Shown: positions 32,637-44,696 of the stretch, piece after piece | Layout of the letters: each line of letters begins with the position of its first letter | Position numbering within the stretch: position 1 is the stretch's first letter | Notes under the pieces: model-generated | The model's input: the letters and a program-made list of their open reading frames with translations, nothing else | What the model was told of the DNA's origin: nothing | Databases searched by the model: none | Origin: Acheta domesticus | Taxonomy: Eukaryota > Arthropoda > Insecta > Orthoptera > Gryllidae | Assembly: GCA_031308135.1 (NCBI GenBank) | Contig: JAHLJT010000631.1 | Location: 154,149,276-154,213,275 of the forward strand | Reading direction: 5' to 3' | DNA length: 64,000 nucleotides | Position numbers and translations under genes: made by a program

Positions 32637-33308
32637 TCAGCAAACTGCAAGTTGAGGGTAGCTTGTGGTGGGGATATCTGCTGTGTAAATATTGAATAGT
32701 GTTGGGGATAGGGGTGAGCCTTGTGGAAGTCCTGCTTCTATAGGGCGTGGGTTGGAGCTATGATTATCTATGGTTACTATGAAGGATCTGTCTGATATAA
32801 ATTGTGTGATAATATTTAGTAAGTATTTAGGTGTTCCTATTGTTTTGAGCTTGTATATTAATCCGGGGTGCCAGACTCTGTCAAATGCTTGAAATACATC
32901 TAAGAGTGTTACTATTGTGTGTTTCTTTTCTTGGAAGGCAGTGGGAATGTATTCAGTAATCCTTAGTAGTTGATGTGCAGTTGAGATACGGTTTCTAAAG
33001 CCAAATTGCTGGTTTGGAATAGCTTCTGATTTTGTTAGATGATTATTGAGTCTTTTTAAAATTATTTTTTCAAATAATTTAGATAAGGTTTGGAGGAGAC
33101 TTATTGGTCTGTAATTCACTGCAAGGCTATGATTTGTGCTTGGTTTAGGGATTGGGATTATATTTGATATTTTCCAAATTCTTGGTAAATAGCCTAGTCT
33201 GAATGATGAATTATAGATGTTGTTTATGTATGCGATTGTGGTTGTGGGCAGGTTTTTTAATATTTGGTTGCTAATTAGATCATGTCCGGGAGCTTTTCTT
33301 TTAGGCAA
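32637..33308 (-). pseudogene. LINE ORF2, reverse transcriptase core
   Basis: The largest open piece (223 codons). In order: KAPGHDLISNQILKNLP, NYRPISLLQTLSKLFEKII, QFGFRNRISTAHQLLRI, LLDVFQAFDRVWH (motif A with its Asp), then GLPQGSPLSPTLFNIYTADIP (motif B). The catalytic FADD motif lies just beyond, in another frame (QFADDTAIFT at about 32620-32650), so a one-base change breaks the gene at the active site. Confidence 0.8.
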
Positions 33309-33433
33309 TTTTTTATGAGGTTTTTGACTTCAGTAGGTGAAATGAATTTTAATCTCTGTGGGACGTCATAGTTGGGTGCTCCATTTGAATCAATTATTGC
33401 TTGGTGGTCTGGGTGTACGGGTGTGTTATTAGG

Positions 33434-33712
33434 CTAATATAATAATATTTTGAATTGTGGTGTCTTGGCTCTCACTATTTTCCTAAATGTTTCCCAATTT
33501 ATGTTTTGGGTGATTAGTTTCTGAGATGGAGCATGTGGGGGAGGTATAATTTTGGTGGTTATTAAAACTGGAAGATGGTCTGAATCCACCTCGAATACTG
33601 GAGTTGAATGATATACTGTACTTGTGTTAGTAATTGCTATCTCTAATATATCTGGCTGCTTGCTGTAGTCGTGTGGGAAATGAGTTGGTTCGTATGGCGT
33701 AAGTATGTTCAA
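33434..33712 (-). pseudogene. LINE ORF2, endonuclease end and linker
   Basis: Reads LTPYEPTHFPHD, then FEVDSDHLPVLI, the catalytic SDHxP motif of the endonuclease, then a linker. It overlaps the preceding piece in a different frame, showing a frameshift near 33650-33710. Confidence 0.75.
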
Positions 33713-34211
33713 GTTTAAGTCTTATTATTTTGAGTAGTTGAGAGCCTGCATTGTTGGAAACTCTGCACCCAAAATTAACATGTTTTGCGTTCAAATCACC
33801 TAGTAGAATCATTGGCGTATTCTGTTGAAGAAGGGAATTTATGTTAGTATTTTTCATTTTAATATGGGGTGGTTTATATGCAGATATTATAGTTGTGATT
33901 CTATTATTTATAGGGATTTTAATAGCAATTGTTTCTAACCCTGGTGTGTGAGGTGTGCTTGTTATCATGTATGGAATTGATTTTTCAACGAGTATGAGTA
34001 CTCCTCCCCCTTTTTGATCTTTCCTGTCTTTTCTTATTACGTTAAATCCTGATATGTTGAATGTCTTGTCTGCGCTGAGGTGCGTTTCAGTGATGCAAGC
34101 GATCTGTATTCCTTTATCTTTTAAGAAATATTTTAGTTCTTTTTTTTTGTTTGATATGTTATTAGCGTTCCAGTTTAGTAAGATTAATTCTTTATTACAC
34201 TGTTCTGGCAT
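33627..34211 (-). pseudogene. LINE ORF2, endonuclease domain
   Basis: Starts with the ATG at 34211 (MPEQCNKELILLNWNANNIS). It has the NWN start, IACITETHL (catalytic Glu), RKDRKDQKGGGVLILV and ILLGDLNAKH (GDxNA). It overlaps the end of ORF1 by 17 bases in another frame, the arrangement usual in Jockey-type LINEs. A frameshift ends this piece. Confidence 0.8.
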
Positions 34212-34870
34212 TATTATTGTTAAAGTAAGATGTGATTGAATTTTGAATACTGTTTATTATGGTTCGAATGATACTATTGATTATGTGCATTAAATAATTT
34301 GTAATGCTGTTGACTATAGTGTGCATTATTGAGTTAGTGTTGGTATTATTATTGTTATTATTTACACTTTGGTGTGTGTTTTGATTGTTATGCTGGTTTG
34401 TGGTTGGGTTTTCTTGATACGTGAAGTTTGGTATGGTTCGATTAGATTGAAGATTAGAAAAATTGCGTTGTGTGACTGTATAGTCGGAGGTGTTGGTGTT
34501 TGATTTTTCCTGGGAAGTAGTAGGTTTAGGGTTGCTTTTGTTGCTGTCTGAAATTTTTTTGAAATAATTACATTCTGCGGACCAAATGTCCGCACGGTGC
34601 GGGCCCTTGCAGTTGTGACATGTTGGAGTTAAGTTTTTTTGTGGACAATTTACCGTGTAATGGTCTTTTGCACAGAATGCACATACAATTTCATTATTAC
34701 AGTTATTCCTTGTATGGCCAAAGTCCAGACACCTTAAACATTGTATTGGGACATTTGTTTTACGTCTTTTTTCAGTTTTGACTCACAGATTACAAATTGC
34801 ATTAATTTTTAGCACACTTTTTTGTCCGTCAAACTCAGCCCATTCTTGTAACGCCGTATTGATAACGAAG
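34195..34870 (-). pseudogene. LINE ORF1, gag-like with CCHC zinc knuckles
   Basis: Minus-strand reading ends with TAA at 34197-34195. Three zinc-knuckle-like motifs follow each other: CLRCLDFGHTRNNC (CX2CX4HX4C), CAFCAKDHYTVNC (CX2CX3HX4C) and CHNCKGPHRADIWSAEC. Before them lies AEFDGQKSVLKINAICNL, interrupted by TGA at 34785-34783 just before VKTEKRRK. After them comes an Asn/Thr/Ile-rich tail. The 5' half of ORF1 is missing. Confidence 0.75.
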
Positions 34871-34875
34871 GTCAA

Positions 34876-35085
34876 TTACTCCTGCCGTTTCGAATTAATA
34901 TAAACGAATAGTTTGATTTACGGCTAAAATACGCATTGTGCATCGTAGGTATTGGCGTAATTTTGCGTGATTTGTGTAAATTCGAGTACTTTTCACGCAA
35001 TTTTGCTTGAAAATACGGGCGAGAAAGTACGTGCTGTTTTAGCATCACTAGTTTCTCAACCAGACAGAATAGTGTTAAGTTGACG
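34876..35085 (-). repeat. AT-rich family fragment
   Basis: On the minus strand it carries the ACGCAAAATTACGCC / GAAAAGTACTCG blocks related to the GCGCAAAAATACTCA blocks of other copies. It is short and diverged. Confidence 0.4.
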
Positions 35086-35459
35086 AAAAACACGTTTTTG
35101 GCTGTTGATGGGAGTGAGTGGTGGGATGGGGTAAGACACCTTTCAAAAAGGTTATTTTTATGTTATAAGTATAATGTAATCACTCGAACATCATTTGGTT
35201 TAGGGGAACTTATTACCATCTTATCTGTTTTTTGTTACCGGAACCTCCATTTGTTTCCCAAATATATATGCTGTGTGTATTTTAATGAGCAAAATGTAAT
35301 TACTTAAGAGCAAAAAAATAATTATTTCAAGATAAATAATACCTTAACCCCATATCCTCTAACACAGAATAGTATTCACGTTTATCAGGATCATTCATTG
35401 TGAGAAGCACCATTCTCATTTTACCAGAAGCGACAACTTTTGAAATGAAAATAACAAAC

Positions 35460-35603
35460 CTTGTTTTGAAGCAAGCATGAAACGCAATGGCCGATTGCAG
35501 CAGCATGAGAGTCATCAGGATTGCTTGGCCTTCAGCAGCAACATTCAGAAGCACCGAACGGTGGGCGCTGGCGACATCGAGAGCCTCGCCATACCGAGGG
35601 GAA
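35460..35603 (-). CDS. candidate internal exon encoding a membrane segment (unknown gene)
   Basis: Minus-strand reading gives SPRYGEALDVASAHRSV, then LLNVAAEGQAILMTLMLLQS (a likely transmembrane or hydrophobic helix), then AIAFHACFKTR, ending at a donor-like ACAAG then GTTTGT at 35459. The likely acceptor (CGGAAG, ending 35604) lacks a good pyrimidine tract, so the left end is uncertain. Both ends have the same phase (2+1). The residue mix is that of a real protein rather than a random AT-rich ORF, but I recognise no family and see no neighbouring exon. Confidence 0.35.
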
Positions 35604-35935
35604 CTTCCGTGTTTATGTCTTGTGTCTTTGCACGTCTTTATTCAAAGTTCGTACAAGTCAGAAAGCTATTATCAATTCTCGAAGCAAATTGGCAATGCGG
35701 AATATAGAGTTACAAATGCTTAAAGCAATAATACTAATATTAAAAGTGTAAAATAACTCCAATACCTGCATTTAGAAATGGCATATAAAACTGGATTAAG
35801 TACGTAACGTTTATTCAGACTGATTAATTTTTAAGTATGATTCATATTTATAAGTAATAATTAAATTATAAATTAATTTTCTCACTCATTTCTAATTTAT
35901 TGGTTTTTTTGCTCTACAAGTACAGAAATAAATGG

Positions 35936-36060
35936 AATCTAGTGGTGCTAAAACAGTACATTCTTTCTCGACAGTACTTTTAGGCAAATTTACGCGAAAA
36001 ATACTCAAATTTTCGAAAAATTGTACATGACTTTGTTTCAAAATCTATCTTTAAGTAATA
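35936..36060 (+). repeat. AT-rich 1.5-kb family, left-end fragment
   Basis: TCTAGTGGTGCTAAAACAG at the left, followed by TTTCTCGACAGTA and ATACTCAAATTTTCG. It is truncated after about 125 bases. Confidence 0.5.
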
Positions 36061-39000
36061 GATTTTATTAAGCAAAATTGTTTTCATTTATTAGCCTCGA
36101 ACAATTTTAGGAGACGTTATTAATCTTACAAATTTAAACTATAATTAGACAGCTTCTTTAAAAATACTGAATACGTTTTTATCATTTTTTACTCCAAATG
36201 AGAAACACAAATAATTATGTTTGTGTTTACAGCGTCATCTATCACGAATTTTAAGACACGACTCAGACAAAAGTTACGTACTCTTTTCCTAGATTCCAAA
36301 TTTGCAATAAAATTGGTTTCATTTTTCGATTTCAAAGTGGCACTCCACTCCACCAACGAAGGCATGTGTGGGAGGTTACATAGTTACCATTGAATAGCGT
36401 TCTCAAAAGTATTAAACATATATTTGGCCGCTTTTTAAACCACAACGTCTTTCTTGAGATATTCAATCGTTTCCAGATTGTTCGGAGATATGTATATTAA
36501 CATGGGATCGGATGTTTGGCTCCCAAACGTGAATGTGCATATAGCGGAAGCACACACATAGGTGCCCAGAAGCTCCCTTACAAAAATACACCCCAGATTC
36601 TATGTTGTCGTTCATAAAGAATGGCAAATCCAGTTTTTCCGAAAAATAAATTGTCTTTAAGAAAATTGAGTTTAAATGTTACTTCCGGGCGGGAATTGGC
36701 TTCCTGGCGTTCCACCGGCGCGGCGCGGCGGGCGTCTGCCAACGGAGCTGGACATAGCGTCGTTTCTTTCCTTTTTTTGGTGACACTGTCGAGTGAGGCA
36801 AATATCACTTGCCGCGCACTGAAGTACTTTAATAGCGTTATGTTGTGTGTGTATTATTCATTTAATTGATTAAATCTACTAAAATTCATTTTTGTTGTAT
36901 GTCATAACCACAGTCATAGCATTGTCGCAATTGAACGCTGAATATGAACCAAGCCTTACGTAAAATTACAAAATTCCTGGAATGCTCGAATTAATTTTTG
37001 CTTATCTTCAGTGGGAAGTAATGCCTTGTGCTTTAGAATGCCGTATACGATAAATGAATTTCCTTCAATTTCCTTTCTTAATATCAAGACATAGTAACAG
37101 CATTTTGCAGCTAAATAATAATTCATTAAAATATTTTATGGGCTCCAATATTGCCACATGATAGCAATATTAGCGCAGCAAACATATTCGAAAAATGAAG
37201 TTTTGAGATAAACGCGTTTAAAGTTTTAAGTGGTGGTTGAATTACAGGTATCAAACGCTTAATAACTGGTGCATTTATGGGTCAATACTATTATTACTAA
37301 AAGGCTTCATAAGAGTTCTGTTAAAAATAACAATAATAAAATAATATAAAATAAGTGTCATGTCTTCAACTTCATATTTTTCGAGTTGTGCCAGAGTTGC
37401 AGCCCACAAGCGAAATATTGAGTTTATTTATTGATCGTTTCTATTGTGCATCCAAACATTTGATTGCAGTACGGCGCCTTATGGAGTATTGCCCTCTCTT
37501 TCTATCCAATACAATTTTACATAAGACTCTCTCTTTCTATCGCAAGCTGTGTTGCCGATTCAAGAGGCTCAGGATTATTTGGCTCGTCCATCCTGTTTCA
37601 CGCGCACATACTTAACAAGTTCATTCAACGGTAGCTTCAGTTGTATTGATCTTAAACAATTGAGTGTTTTACCAGTTATTCCCAGAACTCTTATGAATGT
37701 GGTGGTTAGTTTGTAATTTAGTTTTATAGTTTAATTTCCATGAAATTAATTATAAATGAAAGCCAAATGCTTACTTCTACGTTTTGACGTCCTTAAATTT
37801 TCACTATGCGAGAAACTTTTTTATTATTGCAGGAAAGCACAAACACCCAGCGGATGAAATGACAAGGGAAGTCCAAATTTTGATATGAGACCAACCACAT
37901 TTCTGTATGATTCATGGTTCTTGAGTTAGACGGTAATAAAAACAATATTTCGTGCTCTCCGAACGAACATCTCATGTCGTTCAATGGTCTTGTGTACTTC
38001 TCAGCGATTCTCAACAGGCGATTTGAAAGGAAAAATAGAGTATTTATTTTTGAATTTCACTTATTAAAAACAGTGAAATACATTTAAACATATTTAAAAA
38101 TGAATTAGACATTTTACAGTTAATAATATTAATGCCAAAGGCATTCAACTAATAGTTGTCGTAAAATGTGCATTCAAATGCAAATATAAGATGAATTATT
38201 ATCTGAATTTTTGAAAAGAATATTATGCAGTGTTCACACAAAACCTTGCAGTATCTGAGACCAACCATATCACCTCACCTTTGTGAATGGGCATTTTTCC
38301 TTTATTTTACATTAACAAAGTGGATAAATTGGACTTATAAAATGACTTGAGACTGAAAATTAGCAATATTGACCTTGATAACGATGTCATTAGCGCAAAA
38401 CAATTCAAGCCTGGACAGTAAGCGATGAATAAACAATCTGTTACCACTGGATTTGGACTTGTTTTGCTATTGATATTTCAGTATTAACTCTCATTTAAAG
38501 GCATGTTTTTTTAATAATAATTCTAATAATAACAATAATAATACATATTTTTTATCAAAAATCTTTAATTTCTAATATTAAGCCATCTATTTAACATGTG
38601 AAATTATTGTCGTTCAAGTGGTATTCTAATTTTGCTCCAGGCTTGTATGTGGTACGTAACTGAAGAAAGGGCGAGACCCCCTGTCGAAATCCCATCGTGC
38701 TTATGAATAAAAAAGTAGGAAAACTAACTTCGTCCTCTGTGACCTTCACACTCTCAGACAGGCGAAACTGAGTTGTCAACGTCTATCGTCCGTGGGAAGA
38801 CAGCCCTTTCGTGGGACAACCGGTATTGGAAGCGAGTGCAGCAAACCTCAACATTTCGCCAGGTGGTAGAACACCAAGCAATACCCACATACTATTAAAA
38901 TTTTGAAGTGTTAGGGAGTATTAAAAATAGTGTATTAGAGACGTTTTGCATCAAGACCTTTCATGACCTCCGCGCTTCCTGCAACAAGCAAAGTTGTATC

Positions 39001-39316
39001 GGCAGTGCCATAAACGTTTATCAATCGATGTCAGATTTTATAGCGCGTTCGTTCTTTCACAACTGATGGCAAATGTCACATCCGTTGGTCTCTTTTTAGT
39101 TTCAACGGCACAGTAACACGCATTCTTAATCATTTTACCGAAGTCGTAAACCAATGCTATTTTTAAGAAAGTGAAAAATAAACTTACATACGGTGCACTT
39201 GATGTCATTGTTTTGAATTTTTTTATTAGAACCCATTATTGTGGAAATTTTGTTTCTAAGCAAAAGTGAAATGTATTTATTAATTTGTCCCATATTGAGA
39301 TAACATTTTCAGAGCC
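36061..39316. other. long AT-rich region with little recognisable content
   Basis: A small CpG-rich patch at 36690-36760 (GGCGCGGCGCGGCGGGCG) is the only compositional feature; it is open on the minus strand but lacks convincing splice sites. No repeat family of the window, transposase, RT or SINE head was seen. ORFs of 60-86 codons have no motifs. Confidence 0.4.
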
Positions 39317-40343
39317 TCATATCTTTGCAATAATTGTATTTGGATTATTCCACGTATGTGTTCGCCCTTCTTGACTTTCCGAACCTGTCATGTCAACACC
39401 CGTTTTAACACACTGCGTGCCCTCCCAGGCAACTGAGACCCTGGCGACAGCGGCGGGGCGCGGCGATTTCCACGCTCCGACAGGCAGCAGGTCATGATAG
39501 GTCTGAATACTAATTGTCGCAAAACCACTACTTGCGATGCTTCTTTCTTCAAAAATCAATATTTATGGATTTTGAAAGGTGCTGAACAAGCTGGCAAAAT
39601 TTCATGTCAATCCGAGTATCAAGCACGGCGATTGATACGTGTAAGCGCTGCTGAGAAGTGACAACGCTGTTCTCCATAAGCTCTGTACTGCAATCAAATG
39701 CTTGGACGCACTGTAGGCTTAGTTGCTTCGAACTGAGGCTTCCGCGACTATAACCTCTAATATCCCATTTAGAGTTCTCGAAGAGAAATGTGTATTCTGA
39801 CCTTCGTTTTCCTGTCCCGAAGGCAAGGTGATGCAAGCATGCAACTCTCCTGAACCTTTGAGATAATTCATGAAATCATTTCTGGACGAAATTGATGGCG
39901 GGTTAGGAAAATTTGTCTCTCTTGGACTGTAGGGTAGCAGTTGCGTACATTAAAAGCGTGCCTTATTCTTTTCAATTGATCTGTTTGCGGAGGGTTCAAA
40001 TTCTCTCTACCCCACGATACAAGCCTCGACGGGACCAAGCAACAGACAAATGTGTATGAAACATAATTTTCCCCTGTTTGTTTACTATTTTGCCCCAACA
40101 TCATATTCGTAAACTTTTTTGTTAGTCGTCATATTGGTCATATGCCATTTTCTCACTGTTAATCATGGACAGCGCGTAGGATTGCTTGACTGTGCACCCA
40201 AATGTGTACTGAGAATATTCACCAATGCAATTGTCGGCCTGTGGCCATACGAAATGAAACTGGCGGCAACCTGAGCGCCGAGAAATAATTAATGAATTCG
40301 ATATTTTAGTGAATGAACATTTTAGCTGCAAAACTGTTACCAT
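39317..40343 (-). other. cluster of minus-strand ORFs of unknown nature
   Basis: Four consecutive minus-strand ORFs (39317-39559, 39549-39836, 39868-40104, 40122-40343) use reasonably balanced residues. The second reads SKWDIRGYSRGSLSSKQLSL, then a Cys-containing part, and ends NIDF at 39549; its frame extends left to about 39880. I cannot tie them into one gene: frames differ, and clear GT-AG junctions are not evident. They might be exons of an unknown gene or the remains of an unlisted repeat. Confidence 0.25.
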
Positions 40344-40431
40344 TTGACGTATTAACGAAAGAGACTACATGAGATTATTATTAATCGTATCTTAAAGCAC
40401 AAGTCATTAGTTCACACTGATGATATGCAAA

Positions 40432-42558
40432 ACTAGTGGTGCTACAGAATGGCACAGACTTTCCCGTATTAGTTTTCTATTTCTTTGGGTCTGGGCTAGT
40501 TATTCGAAATTGCCACATACTCTTGGAAGCTGCCATCTATCGCCACCCAAAATATATTTTTTGACATTTTCGTCATTTTTCGGTTTCCAAATAATAGAAC
40601 GGAAATATTAATATTAGAATACTAAAAAACACTAAAACCTAGTCCTAAATGGCAATATTTTTTTAAAAATTTTGAGCCAGTTTTTTTGAGAATGGCGTTT
40701 AAGCGCTACTGCATATTCGAAATTTTAATTTCGAATCGCTTTTTCACAGACAATTTTTGAAATTTCGAAAAACATCATTAGAAATCATTTCAAGTACATC
40801 AACTCACAAATACAATAGCGTTTACAAATTGCTGAAAATGAGGTATTAACGGTGTGAATGATGTTTTTAAAAATTTACATTTGTGTAATTTAAAAAAAAA
40901 ACAAAAAAAAGTACCACAAATTGAACTTTACGTCACTTTACGAGAGCAACTAGCACTATCTGTTCGAAAAGTTTGAAAGAAAAATTTGGAGCCATTTTTG
41001 AGAAAATCTTGTTTTTGTAATTTTTAAAATTGCACATATTGCCCCCAATTTACGATCTCTATCTTCAATTTTGTAGTGTAACAAAATCTCTTTTGTATAT
41101 ATCTATTCAAGTTTTAACTGTACCACGAGCTCACTTCTCAAGATGTCGCCACGTAGATCTTCTGATGACGGTCCTCTGGGCGCCGCATTATCCGCTCTTC
41201 TTTCTTGCTACCACTATCTTGTCTAATACTTATCGTCAAATAAAGTCCCTGTCGCGAATACTTCTGTCTCGTGCATCAGATGTGCACCAACCCACGAACT
41301 TATTCGCCTCGAGTTCCACTAAACTATCTACACGGCGCTGATTCTAATATATATCCACACTTCTGTCTTCCCTTGGTTTTTACCCAAAATCACACGACTT
41401 ATTAAAGTTTGTGACTAAAGTCCTATCATTCCCTCGCTATGAAAGTTAGCGTTCCAAATTGCTCATCACACGCAATTACATCTAAACCAACCTTTCGCGT
41501 CGCTATCCCGTAAGAGAGTGATCGAGACTCTGCCTTCTTCCTCGCAAGAGACAATCTTTTTTTTTTTTTTTTTTTCTCAGAAACCCTCTCACCATGTTTA
41601 CCGGCTCCCTAGCAACCACTTGCGACTGTCTGATCTTTTCCCTATAATACACCTATAATCGAGCATTTGCCGTAACTATTGTATATCCAAGTTTTGGTAT
41701 ATTACAGTACTTGTATGAAGACTCCGCCAAAAATTCAAACTTTTGCAATTCTCGAAAATTCAAAGTTTTTAGCCATTACGAGACCTGCGCCATTCTCTTA
41801 AATGACCTTTAGGGTCCAACAAAAAAATTATTCAAAATTGTTGAGGCCATTTTTTTTTAAATTTTGAAAATGTCCTAGGGGCTTCATGTAAAGTACCCTC
41901 CAAAATTAAAATATTGATTTCAAACTCAAGGAACCACGAGATCACTCAGATGTACCGGGGAATGTCAATTTTGGAGAAAATCAGCTGAACGGTTTAGTTT
42001 GCTAGCGTTGTTCACAGACAGACAGACGTTTTGCTTTCAATTGATTTTTCGGTAACAAGAACTCACAAAACACGAATTTTGGTTTCACATCAAACATCAG
42101 ATCTGCACTATTCTCTAAAACGTCCTTCACACTATCCATAACAACATTTAATCAAAACGATGGACCCTTTTGTAAGTTGTAAAATGTTCCAGGGGCTTAT
42201 TGAAAAGTACCCCCATATTTGAAATAGCATTTACAAAGTCTAGAGGTCGCGACATCAGCCAGTACGATTGGGGAATATCAATTTTGTTAAAAATTGGCTG
42301 AACTGTTTAGGCTCTGGCATTGTTCACAAACAGATAGACGAACAGATAGATTTTTTGCTGTCATTCGATTTTTCGGTATCAAGGACCCCCCAAACATGTA
42401 TTCTGGATACACTTCGTGATAAAGAATTTTTTTCTAAATTTAACAACTGGATTTATCCACTTTGTGCTCGAGTCCTGTAATAAGAGTTTTCTGCCGAAAA
42501 TTCGCCGTTTTTTCGGGCAGCATTATATAACTTGCACTCTAGTCCGTAGGGAGAGAGT
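40432..42558 (+). repeat. AT-rich 1.5-kb family, full copy interrupted by a 0.6-kb insertion
   Basis: Left end AACTAGTGGTGCTACAGAAT at 40432, right end GGAGAGAGTAAAAA at about 42557. The internal blocks follow the order of 53207-54698, except that about 630 bases without family similarity split it at the CAATTTTGTAG block (41078-41707). Confidence 0.65.
41078..41707. mobile_element. unclassified 0.6-kb insertion inside a repeat copy
   Basis: Not AT-rich family. It is bounded by TTGTAG (left) and TTGTAT (right), which is how the uninterrupted copies read once (TTGTAG-GAAGACG), so a 6-base duplication is likely. The inserted block starts TGTAAC and nears its end with ATTACA, then GTAC: TG...CA ends would fit a solo LTR, but the fit to the duplication is imperfect. 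It holds a pure run of 19 T (41556-41574) and no ORF with a motif. Confidence 0.45.
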
Positions 42559-42699
42559 AAAAATAAATTTTAGTAAATTTAATAGATTAAATGACTATAC
42601 ACATGCAACACTTAATGCTATTGAAGTATTCTAGTGTGCGGCAAGCAAGTTTGTCTCACTCGACAGTTTCACCGAAAACGCAAAAAAGTCGTCGGATCT

Positions 42700-43050
42700 G
42701 TCACTCTTCATGAATGTCAACATGGATACTGCTTCTGCATGGAGCTTCTGGACACGTATTTATGACACATCGCATCATGGCGTGGAAGTGCTCGAGATCG
42801 AGGGATTTGAATGCCTTGCGCGACCGCCGCATCAGCTGTGTACGGCAGCGCCATCTCGATGTCTTGCCAGTTATTAAGAAACAAAGGCATGACGATCTTT
42901 GGTGGAAAGTGCCCGTGAGGAAACGCTCGGAGGTCGCAGCTGCTGCAGTTTGGAACGCTTGTTCCGGATTCAGCGACCCAATATCGGAGCGTGTGCGCCG
43001 CCCACTAGGTAGAGGCCGTGGCAGGTCGGAACGCGAGACTAACTAAATTT
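42700..43050 (+). other. GC-rich block with a 110-codon ORF, unknown
   Basis: A GC-rich island in AT-rich surroundings. The plus-strand ORF 42714-43046 ends in an Arg-rich stretch; the minus strand is also largely open (for example LDLEHFHAMMRCVI). No domain, splice junction or repeat partner recognised. Confidence 0.25.
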
Positions 43051-43129
43051 TTACGGATAACTTGCAAATTACCTAGCGTTGCCTGTTTTTTTCATATTCA
43101 ATCATTGTGAAAAAGAAAACGGCTCCGTG

Positions 43130-43290
43130 ACTCTGTATCTGTTCCTCTCTATTTGCTTATCTCTGTCTCTCTCTGGGTCTCTGTCTGCCAATCTGCCTTT
43201 GTCTCTCTGTGTCTCTCACTGTCTCTTTCTATCTCTGTCTCTATCCCTTCCTGTGTTTCTGTCTCTCTGTCAGTGGGAAAGTACACTCAA
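43130..43290. repeat. CT-rich imperfect repeat
   Basis: Irregular TCTCTGTCTCTG words over about 150 bases; simple sequence, no gene. Confidence 0.6.
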
Positions 43291-43690
43291 ACAGTGGTAA
43301 AGTATTTTGGATAAAAATTTACGGAGGTATGGCCAATTGAAAAGTGTCCATTTATATTGTTTTAACGTAAAATTGACCATATTCGGATTAATGTGGCCCA
43401 CTGTGTGAGTCAAATAAGTATTGTTTTAATGATCATAAAATTGTTGAGGGGTAACGTGGACACCACCTCAGCCGAAACTCCGTGGATAAAAATCACATTA
43501 AATAATATTTATTTGTTATTTTCTAAAACGTAGCGAAAGAGACCAAAAAATTGGGTGTTTATGGGGTTTGTGGCACCCCTAAACCCATTTTAAAAACAGT
43601 TTTAGTGGTGCCCATGTTGTTCTTTCATTGAAAATTAACTTTTTTTCACTAAGCCATTGAATTCTATTTTTTTCGACACAGATGTGTCGA

Positions 43691-43748
<58 letters not shown>
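43691..43748. repeat. (CT)n microsatellite
   Basis: Almost pure CT dinucleotides for 58 bases. Short Leu-Ser and Arg-Glu ORFs across it are artefacts. Confidence 0.9.
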
Positions 43749-43749
<1 letters not shown>

Positions 43750-43751
<2 letters not shown>

Positions 43752-44690
43752 GTAACAGCACATGTGGGTGGTCGCGGCCGCGGAGTCACCCCGAACGGAG
43801 ACACAGTGCAATGCTCTCAGAGGGGGAGAGGAAGAATTCCGTTACATTTACCAAGCGACTTGACGCGTGTGGCACGGCGCGCACTGCGCGGGCGGCCGGG
43901 GCCGGAAAAGGGATTTAGGCGATAATGGACAGTCGAAGGGTTGGAGAGTGATAATAAGCGTCTTGTCAATAGAAAACTTGTCAATGAGGGAGATCGCGCT
44001 CCGCTAACAGCGGGGGAGGGAGAACGGTTCTTGTTGGTGTTTGTTCCGGAGACATCGAAGGAACACTTCGCGCTTCGCACTTCGGGTGGCAAGGCTTGCG
44101 CGATACGTGACCGTGAGACGGTCAAGGAAGAGCTATAAAAGAAATTATATTCAATGGGAGCCCTTAAGTTAGACAAAGCTAGTGCGAGAGGGGAAGGAAT
44201 TCTTTAGAAATAAAAGCATGTGTAGAAAACAGATCTTTCACTTCCTCGGGAAAGCGGAAGGGCCTTGTGAGCTCAATAGCCTCTCGACTTTCTTTGTCAG
44301 GCGAAGGGACACCCCGTACCCAAACATCCCTAAAGCGTGGGTGGTTTATGGCATCTGACTAATCAGCGAGTCGGCAAGCGCCTGGACCCTGGCGGAAGGG
44401 GACTGTCTTCGGGCACTCCGAGGAGAGATTGGACGCCGGGGGTCACGTGGGTGCCCTCGAATGTTTGGGTGGGGACAGACCGCGAGACCTTAAACAAGCG
44501 GAACGGAGATTCGACCTTAGAGAGACTCGACCTTGCAGAGATTCGACTTAACAGAGAGAGCTTGTCTTTGATTATGAGGTTTTCTAACATTCAAGATACG
44601 AAGATTGTGATAGAGCAAACTTGACTTGCCATGGGTTCTGAGATTCTTCATAATTTAGAACTTAGAAAGTAGAATGGGAATCTCTAGAAA
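43750..44690. other. CpG-rich region with a TATA-like site; possible 5' region of a mobile element
   Basis: GC-rich and CpG-rich, with GAGCTATAAAAGAA at 44131-44144 on the plus strand, a good TATA box, but no coding exon after it. It lies just upstream of the LINE C-terminal piece at 44700 and might be the promoter-bearing part of a deleted element, or a host regulatory region. ORFs in three frames show no motif. Confidence 0.3.
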
Positions 44691-44696
44691 TCAGGA

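Larger units (their letters stand above)
31870..34875 (-). mobile_element. Jockey-like LINE, minus strand, 5'-truncated and frameshifted
   Basis: A non-LTR retrotransposon read from 34875 down to about 31870, with ORF1 (gag-like with zinc knuckles), ORF2 endonuclease, reverse transcriptase and C-terminal region in the standard order. The 5' end is cut within ORF1 next to an AT-rich family fragment. No poly(A) tail or clean target duplication was identified. Several frameshifts and one ORF1 stop mean it is inactive, but long open pieces (194, 223 and 106 codons) indicate a fairly young copy. Confidence 0.8.

Noticed and set aside
43579..43918. Leu/Ser-rich and Arg/Glu-rich ORFs
   Set aside because: They are translations of the (CT)n microsatellite.
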